A stretch of 11,715 nt of DNA from an uncultured Oscillospiraceae bacterium (GTDB lineage: Bacteria; Bacillota; Clostridia; Oscillospirales; Oscillospiraceae). A program made the position numbers and the translations under genes. This document shows positions 6,401 to 11,715 of the stretch, in pieces (the first letter of the stretch is position 1; each line of letters starts with the position of its first letter). The notes beneath the pieces are model-generated. The model made no database searches and was not told where the DNA came from. It saw only the letters and a program-made list of their open reading frames with translations. Where the stretch lies: contig CAKTUT010000038.1 of assembly GCA_934621665.1 (NCBI GenBank), positions 1-11,715 on the forward strand. The letters are read 5' to 3'.

Positions 6401-7384
6401 TCAATAGCCGATCTCTTTCATAATCCGGTCAACAACGCTTGCGTTTTCCACCGAAAATGTCTCGCTGACCGCCGGAGTCGCTCCATCCAGAATGCAGCGG
6501 CCAAGCTGCTCTGCCTCCATGCAATAGTTGTCCGGCGTTTTAACCGTTTTCATCACACGCGTTCCATCTGAAAACCAGACCGAATACGTCAAATCTCCCT
6601 CTGCATTAAAGCCGAAGTTTTCCGAATGAATCTCACCGCAGCTGCCATAGATGGCAAAGCGGTTGACATGGCGGTGCTGGTTCTTTGCCAGTGTGATACC
6701 ACACGTGAGCGACGCACGGCTGTTGTCGTCATACTGCATCACAACCGACGCCAGCCGGTCAACGTTCTCCTCCGAGAAGCAGGCCGCCGCCGAAAGCGTG
6801 ACCGGTGTTTTGCCAAGCAGGCGCTGAATCAGCGATGTGCAATACACGCCAAGGTCATACATCCCGCCGCCCATTGTCTCGCGGCGCATACGAATATTCG
6901 TCAGGTCATAGCTGGAGGTCAGGAAGTTTGTCTCCATATACTGTACCTCGCCGATTGCGCCGTTTACAAGCTCCTGCCGGACAGCTTCAATATATGGACT
7001 GTGCAGATATGCAAAGGCCTCCATCAAATACACGCCATTTTCACGCGCCGTGCGGAACATCTCCTCGGCCTCTGCCGCCGTGGGCGCAAGCGGCTTTTCG
7101 CACAGGACGTGCTTGTGCTTTTTCAGCGCCTTGATCGTCCACTCATAGTGCATCGTATTGGGCAGCGCCACATACACCGCCTCCACTGCTGGATCGTCCA
7201 GCAACGCGTCATAGCTGCCATACGCCACCGCAAATCCATAGTCCGTACGGAACTGCTCCGCCTTTTCCATGCTGCGGCCGGCAATTGCGTAGAGCTCGCA
7301 GTTGTCTGCTTTCAGCATGCCGGGCAGCGTATTTCTGCGGCAGATATACGCCGTGCCAATCACGCCCCATTTTACTTTTTTCAT
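6401..7384 (-). CDS. Gfo/Idh/MocA family NAD(P)-dependent sugar oxidoreductase
   Basis: A 327-residue dehydrogenase. The Rossmann domain starts WGVIGTAYI (residues 6-14). The family catalytic segment CEKPLA has E96, K97 and P98, with K97 the expected catalytic lysine. GGGMYDLGVYC at 172-182 is the C-terminal domain active-site motif, with D177. The sequence resembles the D-xylose 1-dehydrogenase/dihydrodiol dehydrogenase-like branch, but the substrate cannot be fixed by eye. I start at the ATG at 7384, with AAAGGAGGG at 7391-7399 six bases upstream, and MKKVKWGVIG is the expected N-terminus. Upstream in-frame codons to 7534 encode unrelated residues across the promoter region. Xylulokinase follows in the same direction, so a polyol or sugar oxidised here could supply the ketose phosphorylated next. 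That pairing is inference. Confidence 0.9.
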   Translation of the reverse strand: MKKVKWGVIGTAYICRRNTLPGMLKADNCELYAIAGRSMEKAEQFRTDYGFAVAYGSYDALLDDPAVEAVYVALPNTMHYEWTIKALKKHKHVLCEKPLAPTAAEAEEMFRTARENGVYLMEAFAYLHSPYIEAVRQELVNGAIGEVQYMETNFLTSSYDLTNIRMRRETMGGGMYDLGVYCTSLIQRLLGKTPVTLSAAACFSEENVDRLASVVMQYDDNSRASLTCGITLAKNQHRHVNRFAIYGSCGEIHSENFGFNAEGDLTYSVWFSDGTRVMKTVKTPDNYCMEAEQLGRCILDGATPAVSETFSVENASVVDRIMKEIGY

Positions 7385-7435
7385 ATTGCGCCCTCCTTTG
7401 TAGCCGGTTTTTTCCGGTATTTTTAATTTGTATTT

Positions 7436-7441
7436 ATGATA
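7436..7441 (-). promoter_or_regulatory. Candidate extended -10 element for the Gfo/Idh-xylB unit
   Basis: On the - strand the sequence TGGTATCAT provides a -10-like hexamer TATCAT with the TG of an extended -10, about 50 bases upstream of the ATG at 7384. No convincing -35 box stands 16-18 bases further upstream. The interval 7385-7535 holds no other gene I can support. A small CCGG/CCGG stem lies at 7403-7416. Confidence 0.4.
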
Positions 7442-7535
7442 CCATACCGTTCGGAAAAATGCCATCCCGCGCGCCGTTTTTTCGTGCCTTTCAAGCGTTT
7501 TTGCCGCGCGCAGACCGCAGCCACCAAATAACACA

Positions 7536-7563
7536 GCCGCCGAGACTTCAAAGTCCCGGCGGC
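7536..7563 (-). terminator. Hairpin ending the four-gene - strand operon (possibly bidirectional)
   Basis: Arms 7536-7548 and 7551-7563 pair over 13 bases with one G/T-type wobble; with a realistic loop the stem is about 11 pairs. It lies 23 bases beyond the stop of the threonine-synthase-like gene. On the - strand it is followed by TGTGTTATTT and on the + strand by ATTTTCG, so both tails are only moderately U-rich. Placement supports termination of the operon before the Gfo/Idh gene. Confidence 0.6.
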
Positions 7564-7585
7564 ATTTTCGTGTTGTATTGTATAT

Positions 7586-8680
7586 TCAGTGGTCGGATTT
7601 CAGTCCCGCGCCGCACATCGTGATCAGCGTATCGGGCGTATTACCCCACACGCGGCAGTATTCCAGATAGGCCGCGTAATTCGCCGCCGTTGTATGCTCA
7701 CAGTAGACGCCCTTGCGCGCAAGCGCCGCGCGCGCGTCCATGATCTTGCCCTCCGGCGCATGGATAAAGCGCACATTGTGCTTTTTTGCAAGGCGCAGGA
7801 TTTCCTCGCCGCGCATGGGCTTGCCAATGGCAATGCCCTCGGCAATTGTCGGCGTGGGCGTTACCGCCTCGGGCTGGCTTTCGCCATGCTCGGCTGCGCG
7901 AAGCAGCGGGTCACAGTTCTGGCTTTGGAGCGCAATGATCTGCGGGAACGTCTCAATCGCACCGCTTCTTTGCAGATGCTCCAGCGCGTAGATTGCACCA
8001 AGGAGGAGCGTTCCGTTGCCGGTTGGAATCACGATATTCTGCGGGATGCGTCCCAGCTGCTCAAGCGTCTCATAGATATATGTTTTCGTACCCTCGTAGA
8101 AAAACGGATTGTAGACGTGGTTCGCATAATATACGCCCTCGTTTTCCACCTTGGCACGGCACACGTCGGCGCAGTGGTCGCGCGTGCCGGGAACAACGGT
8201 GCACGCCGCACCGTGTGCGCGGATCATGTCAATTTTCTTGGGGCTTGTCCCCTCAGGGACAAAAATCTCACAGCCGATCCCGGCCTTTGCACAGTAGGCC
8301 GCGACAGAATTGCCCGCGTTGCCGCTGGAATCCTGCACCACCTTGTCTACGCCGATGGCTTTACAGTGCGACACCAGCACCGCCGCGCCGCGATCCTTAA
8401 ACGACAGCGTCGGCATATAATAGTCCATTTTGAGCATCACATTCTCGTCCAAACGTACAACTGGCGTCATTCCCTCGCCCATCGTCACGCCGCGCCAGCT
8501 TTCGCCGTCCAGTGCCATGAACTTTCGATAGCGGAACATGCTCCATTCGTGGGCGTCCACCTCGTTCAGGTCAAATTTGGGTGGCTGAAAATCAAGATCC
8601 CAGAGCCCGCCACAGTCACAGTGCGCCTTGCGCGTCGTAACCGCTTCCTCGTGTCCGCATTTGCTGCAAATGAATTTCAT
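7586..8680 (-). CDS. Threonine-synthase-like PLP-dependent enzyme (fold type II)
   Basis: A 364-residue PLP enzyme of the threonine synthase/dehydratase superfamily. An N-terminal zinc-ribbon-like segment has CSKCGHE (C5, C8) and CDCGG (C21, C23). PTLSFKDRG places the Schiff-base lysine at K95. SSGNAGNS (118-125) is the substrate carboxylate loop and PTGNGT (219-224) the PLP phosphate loop. ATG at 8680 overlaps the RidA stop as ATGA, with AAAGGAGA at 8688-8695. Sequence alone would suggest threonine synthase (O-phosphohomoserine to threonine). However, the neighbours are RidA, a D-serine dehydratase-like enzyme and a YheO-type regulator, not homoserine genes. A catabolic lyase or dehydratase releasing an enamine that RidA hydrolyses is therefore an attractive alternative. 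The fold class is firm, the reaction is not. Confidence 0.87.
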   Translation of the reverse strand: MKFICSKCGHEEAVTTRKAHCDCGGLWDLDFQPPKFDLNEVDAHEWSMFRYRKFMALDGESWRGVTMGEGMTPVVRLDENVMLKMDYYMPTLSFKDRGAAVLVSHCKAIGVDKVVQDSSGNAGNSVAAYCAKAGIGCEIFVPEGTSPKKIDMIRAHGAACTVVPGTRDHCADVCRAKVENEGVYYANHVYNPFFYEGTKTYIYETLEQLGRIPQNIVIPTGNGTLLLGAIYALEHLQRSGAIETFPQIIALQSQNCDPLLRAAEHGESQPEAVTPTPTIAEGIAIGKPMRGEEILRLAKKHNVRFIHAPEGKIMDARAALARKGVYCEHTTAANYAAYLEYCRVWGNTPDTLITMCGAGLKSDH

Positions 8681-9072
8681 CTTTCGTTCTCCTTTCCGCC
8701 AAGCTCTGCCACCGCTTCAATTTCCACCAGCGCGCCGTTGTGAAGCGCTCTCGTGGGCACTACCACGCGCGCCGGCTTGTGGCTTCCGAAAAATTCCGCA
8801 TATGCCGCATTGACTGTGTCCCACTGCGCCACATCCGGGATATACACGCGGCACAGCACCACATCTTCCCGTGTGCACCCGGCCGCGCACAGCACCCGTT
8901 CCACATTGTAAAGCGCGTCGCGCGTCTGCTGGGCAATGTCCGCCGCCATCGGTGCGCCGGTCTCATGGTGCACCGGAAGCTGACCGGAAACATACAGCGT
9001 TGTACCCGAGATCACACCCGGCACATAATGTCCCTTGTTTTCCAGCCTTGAGTCCAGAATAATCTGCTTCAT
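8677..9072 (-). CDS. RidA family (YjgF/YER057c/UK114) enamine/imine deaminase
   Basis: A 131-residue protein of the Rid family, close to the usual length of about 125-130. Such proteins hydrolyse reactive 2-aminoacrylate and related imines produced by PLP dehydratases, releasing ammonia and a 2-oxoacid. The conserved segment KPARVVVPTRALHNG contains R102, matching the carboxylate-binding arginine of active RidA. VEIEAVAEL places the conserved glutamate at E118, and YVSGQLPV is the family N-terminal strand. Retention of the arginine suggests an active deaminase. It is coupled to both neighbours by ATGA overlaps: its start overlaps the regulator stop (9069-9072) and its stop overlaps the threonine-synthase-like start (8677-8680). 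AAGGGGG precedes the start. Its position between two PLP enzyme genes indicates detoxification or completion of their deamination reactions. Confidence 0.92.
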   Translation of the reverse strand: MKQIILDSRLENKGHYVPGVISGTTLYVSGQLPVHHETGAPMAADIAQQTRDALYNVERVLCAAGCTREDVVLCRVYIPDVAQWDTVNAAYAEFFGSHKPARVVVPTRALHNGALVEIEAVAELGGKENER

Positions 9073-9710
9073 CCGCGTTTCCCCCTTACCTCGTCCAGAT
9101 AGCTGTAGATCGTCACCTTGTTGACGCCCAGCTTTTCGGCTGCCTTTTCCACGCTTCCTTTCATCAGAAAAAGTCCCTTTTGCTCCATAAACCGCACCTT
9201 TTCGATGCGCTCCTCACGCGAAAGCTGCTGGATATTGCCGCCCGCAAGAATATTGTCCATCAGGTTTTCAATCATAACGGAAATATGCTCCTCCGGCAGC
9301 GCCGCCTCCGGTGCTTTTTTTCCGGCCGGGGCGCTTTGCGGCAGGAACGACTGCAAATAGGCAATCTGTGTCTGCAAGCGCGTGGTGTCAAGGTTGATAC
9401 ACATCGCGCCGGAAAGCGTCCCGTCTGCGTCCTTGATCAGGAGCGTAGATGAGCGGATGCGCTTGCCGTTCGGCGCGGTAAAATAGTAGTTCGCAACATA
9501 ATTTTCGCGCAGTTCGTCCGACAAAATCACCTGCCGCACCAGCTGCTCAAAACTCTGCCCCACCGTCCGGCCGGTCACCGTGTTGTTTTCCACATACACA
9601 ACCGAATGCGCCGGGTCGTCCAGATCGTGCAGCACCACCTCGCAGTCCGCGCCAAATGTCTGCACCAGCATCTGCGCCACCGCCACATACGGCTTCAGAA
9701 CGTCTTTCAT
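9069..9710 (-). CDS. YheO-type PAS/HTH transcriptional regulator
   Basis: A 213-residue DNA-binding regulator. The N-terminal half, about residues 1-115, matches the YheO-like PAS domain, with FGADCEVVLHDL, the NNTVTGRTVG segment and GAMCINLDT. The C-terminal quarter is a Fis-like helix-turn-helix with KGSVEKAAEKLGVNKVTIYSYLDEVRG-type features (KAAEKLGVNKVTIYSYL). Relatives such as DauR control D-amino-acid catabolism, so a role in sensing a substrate or product of this operon is plausible. It lies 11 bases after the D-serine dehydratase-like gene, with GGAGGG just before the ATG at 9710, and its stop overlaps the RidA start. Being inside the operon suggests autoregulation from the promoter upstream of 10831. 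The ligand is unknown. Confidence 0.88.
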   Translation of the reverse strand: MKDVLKPYVAVAQMLVQTFGADCEVVLHDLDDPAHSVVYVENNTVTGRTVGQSFEQLVRQVILSDELRENYVANYYFTAPNGKRIRSSTLLIKDADGTLSGAMCINLDTTRLQTQIAYLQSFLPQSAPAGKKAPEAALPEEHISVMIENLMDNILAGGNIQQLSREERIEKVRFMEQKGLFLMKGSVEKAAEKLGVNKVTIYSYLDEVRGKRG

Positions 9711-9721
9711 TGCTCCCTCCG

Positions 9722-10831
9722 TTATTGCAGCTTACCGCGGCAGGTAATCTCAAGCATGCCCACAACCGTCTCGCCGGAGATGAGATACGCCCGCTCATAT
9801 AGATTGCACACCGGGCAGATATGTACCGGAATGATGCGCACCTTATCGCCTACGCTGACGCGGTCATGGAACTGCTTATCATTGACAATGGCGTGCTCGT
9901 CAAACACCTTTTCAATATGCACCTGCGGCATATCCAGCAGCGTTCCTCTGCCCGCCACGGCGCAAATACCCTCTGTGCGCGTCTGCATTGTCAGTCCCTT
10001 TGCACCCACGTCCAGAATTGTCCGCGTATCAGTCGGCTTGCTGATGACGCTGGCCAGAACCGTGGCTGCGCAGCGCTCCAGCGTTCCGATGGCGTTTCCC
10101 TGCGACGCGTCCATCAGCGCATATGTCCCGGGGCGAAGCTCCGTAATCCCGGGCAGGATTTTCACACGGTTCATAAACGTGGGCGTTGCGCCGTAGCTCA
10201 CCGTCCGGCAGGTCATGCCGTGCTGCGCGGCAAGCGCTGCAAAGTGAAGCGTCCGCCGCTGCGCACCCTCAGACAGTGCGTTCAGCGCGTCGAGATCCGC
10301 AGCGCCATAGCTGTTGCCATCGTGCGAAAAAATACCGCCGAACACCACGTGCGGGCAGTCGCGGATTGTATCCAGAAGCGTCAGAAAATCCGCCTCTTCA
10401 ATCACACCGGAGCGGTTCTCGCCAACCTCAATCTCAATTAAGACCGGAATCGTAACATTCTCCGCCGCAAACACACGTTCCGCCGCTGTCACCTGACACG
10501 GTGTGTCCACACCGAATGCGATGTTGACGTTCTGCTTTGCCAGCGCCGCAATCCGGCGCAGCTTAATCTCACCCACGATCTCGTTCGCAATAAAAATATC
10601 CTGTATGCCGCTTTGCGCCATCACCTCGGCCTCGCCGGTCTTGGCAACGGCAATGCCGCACGCACCCGCCTCCAGCTGCATTTTGGCAACCGCCGGTGAT
10701 TTGTGTGTCTTTGTATGCGGTCGGAGTGCCACACCGTTTTCATCGGCATAGCGCTGCATATCCCGCAGATTCTGCCCCAGCCGCTCCCGGTCAAACAGCA
10801 GCGCCGGAGTGTCAAGCTCTGTGTATCGCAT
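9722..10831 (-). CDS. D-serine dehydratase/D-threonine aldolase-like PLP enzyme (fold type III)
   Basis: A 369-residue enzyme of the alanine racemase N-terminal barrel plus D-serine dehydratase-like C-terminal domain. LRPHTKTHKSPAVAK at residues 36-50 carries the PLP lysine, probably K41. Barrel features include GVDTPCQV, EIEVGENRSGV and GGIFSHDG. Near the C-terminus HICPVCNLY supplies H337 and C339, matching the histidine-x-cysteine zinc pair of eukaryotic-type D-serine dehydratases; D-threonine aldolase has been described with histidine and aspartate. Expected chemistry is D-serine (or a related D-hydroxy amino acid) to pyruvate (2-oxoacid) and ammonia, through an enamine that RidA could hydrolyse. 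ATG at 10831 follows AAGGGAGGG at 10838-10846. It is first in the operon and directly downstream of a strong promoter. D-threonine aldolase activity remains possible. Confidence 0.88.
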   Translation of the reverse strand: MRYTELDTPALLFDRERLGQNLRDMQRYADENGVALRPHTKTHKSPAVAKMQLEAGACGIAVAKTGEAEVMAQSGIQDIFIANEIVGEIKLRRIAALAKQNVNIAFGVDTPCQVTAAERVFAAENVTIPVLIEIEVGENRSGVIEEADFLTLLDTIRDCPHVVFGGIFSHDGNSYGAADLDALNALSEGAQRRTLHFAALAAQHGMTCRTVSYGATPTFMNRVKILPGITELRPGTYALMDASQGNAIGTLERCAATVLASVISKPTDTRTILDVGAKGLTMQTRTEGICAVAGRGTLLDMPQVHIEKVFDEHAIVNDKQFHDRVSVGDKVRIIPVHICPVCNLYERAYLISGETVVGMLEITCRGKLQ

Positions 10832-10853
10832 GAGAATCCCTCCCTTTGTTTGC

Positions 10854-10882
10854 AGTATATATAATTATTTATATGTCGTCAA
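10854..10882 (-). promoter_or_regulatory. Sigma-70-type promoter of the D-amino-acid/RidA operon
   Basis: On the - strand TTGACG (10882-10877) is followed after exactly 17 bases by TATACT (10859-10854). Both boxes are close to consensus and the spacer is very AT-rich. Transcription would begin near 10845-10848, leaving only about 15 bases before the ATG at 10831. The Shine-Dalgarno AGGGAGGG would then sit at the extreme 5' end of the mRNA. No room remains for a leader regulatory RNA, so control probably acts at initiation. Confidence 0.72.
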
Positions 10883-11140
10883 GTGTTTAAATAAAATTTT
10901 CTATTTTCAAAAGCAGCCATTTGCCATGTGCCGAGCAGGCTTGCCGCAAAATATCGCCGTTTCATGGCGATATCTTCCGTCATATCTATTGAAAACCGCT
11001 TGATTTCTGTGTTATAACGTGTGTATACACGGACAAATAGGGAACGCTGCTTGAAAAACTTATTGCCTTATACGTTCAATTTGTACCAGCGATCAACGTT
11101 TGATAATCTGATCTGCTTTTGATGAAGGAGTCTTAACATA
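10883..11140. other. AT-rich divergent intergenic region
   Basis: Between the divergent D-serine dehydratase-like and Nudix genes (309 bases from 10832) I find two promoters facing outward and one hairpin, but no gene. The hairpin has arms ATATCGCC (10951-10958) and GGCGATAT (10966-10973) around a seven-base loop. On the - strand it is followed by TTTTGC, on the + strand by CTTCCG, so it is at most a weak - strand terminator. An open frame at 10809-11003 has no ribosome binding site and overlaps a real gene. Confidence 0.5.
10989..11018 (+). promoter_or_regulatory. Candidate promoter of the Nudix gene pair
   Basis: TTGAAA (10989-10994) and TATAAC (11013-11018) are separated by 18 bases and lie about 120 bases before the Nudix ATG. 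Directly downstream, at the expected transcription start, is a perfect ten-base palindrome GTGTATACAC (11021-11030) that could be an operator or simply chance. Confidence 0.5.
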
Positions 11141-11590
11141 ATGGCAAGAATCGAAACAGTTGAATTTACAAATATGTGCATGGTCTGCGATGGCAGCCGG
11201 GTCGTCGTGATTGACCGGGAAAAGCAGGACTGGCCGGGCGTCGCTTTCCCCGGAGGTCATGTAGAGCTGGGTGAGTCCTTTACGGACGCAGTGATTCGTG
11301 AGGTACGAGAGGAAACCGGGCTGAATATCCGTTTCCCTCAGCTTTGCGGTATCAAAGACTGGCGTGAGAATCAGTGCAGGTTCGTTGTGCTGCTTTATAA
11401 GACAACTTGTTTTGATGGTGAATTACATTCCAGCTCCGAAGGTAGGGTCTGGTGGGAAGATATTGCCAATCTGCCTAACCTCAAGCTGTCTTTGGATATG
11501 CGCGATATGCTTCGGGTTTTTACAGAGGAAAATTTGAGCGAGTTCTTCTACTATCAAGAAAACAGCAAGTGGAAGTATGACTTAAAATAG
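11141..11590 (+). CDS. Nudix hydrolase, 8-oxo-dGTP diphosphatase-like
   Basis: A 149-residue cytoplasmic pyrophosphohydrolase. The complete Nudix box runs from G39 to L61 in the order G-x5-E-x7-R-E-V-R-E-E-T-G-L, with E45, R53, E54, E57 and E58 available to bind the divalent metal. WPGVAFPGGHVELGES is characteristic of the MutT/8-oxo-dGTP diphosphatase-like branch, which removes damaged nucleotides, though substrate cannot be proved by motif. The start at 11141 has AAGGAG at 11125-11130, ten bases upstream. Codons such as AGA, AAA and TTA and a lower GC content set it apart from the neighbouring operons, suggesting different ancestry or relaxed composition. A second, probable Nudix gene follows 27 bases downstream, so the two may be co-transcribed. 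Confidence 0.93.
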   Translation: MARIETVEFTNMCMVCDGSRVVVIDREKQDWPGVAFPGGHVELGESFTDAVIREVREETGLNIRFPQLCGIKDWRENQCRFVVLLYKTTCFDGELHSSSEGRVWWEDIANLPNLKLSLDMRDMLRVFTEENLSEFFYYQENSKWKYDLK

Positions 11591-11617
11591 AAAAAACGGT
11601 GATAAGGAGAACAAACA

Positions 11618-11715
11618 ATGCGCAACGATATGTGCGTGGCCTGTGACGATGGGATTTTGAATATTCGTGTCGGCGCAATCATCATGAAGGATGGAAAGAT
11701 TTTGATGGTTGGCAA
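11618..11715 (+). CDS. Probable Nudix hydrolase, N-terminal fragment (cut by window end)
   Basis: Only 32 complete codons lie in the window. The ATG at 11618 is preceded by AAGGAGA at 11604-11610, seven bases upstream. The translation begins MRNDMCVACDDG and continues NIRVGAIIMKDGKILMVG, the first strand and loop typical of Nudix proteins. The Nudix box would lie beyond the window, so the family call rests on this strand alone. It starts 27 bases after the preceding Nudix gene, on the same strand and with similar composition. Tandem Nudix paralogues are the simplest reading. Confidence 0.65.
   Translation, partial: MRNDMCVACDDGILNIRVGAIIMKDGKILMVG

Noticed and set aside
7385..7534. N-terminal extension of the Gfo/Idh/MocA gene to 7534
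   Set aside because: The ATG at 7384 has an ideal AAAGGAGGG and begins the Rossmann fold; the extension crosses the promoter region and encodes unrelated residues.
6626..8743. Two + strand open frames, 6626-7426 and 7589-8743
   Set aside because: They mirror the Gfo/Idh/MocA and threonine-synthase-like genes on the opposite strand; no ribosome binding site or family motif was seen.
10809..11003. + strand open frame of 64 codons
   Set aside because: No Shine-Dalgarno sequence, overlaps the start and promoter of the D-serine dehydratase-like gene, no family resemblance.

Overview
The window reads like chromosome of a GC-rich, anaerobic, Gram-positive Clostridia-type bacterium, possibly a gut Oscillospiraceae relative. 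This is inferred from strong AGGAGG-type ribosome binding sites, tight operons with ATGA overlaps, GC-rich third codon positions, and a glycerol operon containing a GlpA-like protein, a two-nucleotide-domain flavoprotein and a DUF1667 protein. The species cannot be named from the sequence. No phage, CRISPR, rRNA or tRNA gene was seen.

Region 1 (1-4580, + strand) is a glycerol operon: the 3' part of glycerol kinase, a glycerol facilitator, a glycerol-3-phosphate dehydrogenase-like flavoprotein with a C-terminal [2Fe-2S] domain, a pyridine-nucleotide-disulfide-type flavoprotein, and a five-cysteine DUF1667 protein. Glycerol would be taken up, phosphorylated and oxidised to dihydroxyacetone phosphate. 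The last three genes look like one electron-transfer complex without a membrane GlpC subunit.

Region 2 (4581-4895) lies between convergent operons and is almost entirely palindromic. It holds at least six hairpins, enclosed by 51-bp imperfect terminal inverted repeats that are themselves palindromic. It resembles a MITE-like element or a folded RNA, and its right end doubles as a + strand terminator.

Region 3 (7441-4896, - strand) is a two-gene sugar unit: a Gfo/Idh/MocA oxidoreductase followed by xylulokinase. A plausible scheme is that a sugar or polyol is oxidised and the resulting pentulose is phosphorylated.

Region 4 (10882-7536, - strand) is a compact four-gene operon with a well-formed promoter and a hairpin at its end. 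It encodes a D-serine dehydratase/D-threonine aldolase-like PLP enzyme, a YheO-type PAS/HTH regulator, a RidA-family imine deaminase and a threonine-synthase-like PLP enzyme. The likely theme is self-regulated deamination of hydroxy amino acids, with RidA clearing reactive enamine/imine intermediates.

Region 5 (about 10900-11715, + strand) is visibly less GC-rich. It carries a Nudix hydrolase with a complete Nudix box and the start of a second probable Nudix gene. It may have a different origin from the rest.

The best candidates for new biology are the 307-bp palindromic element, the GlpA-like/flavoprotein/DUF1667 module and the four-gene RidA operon.
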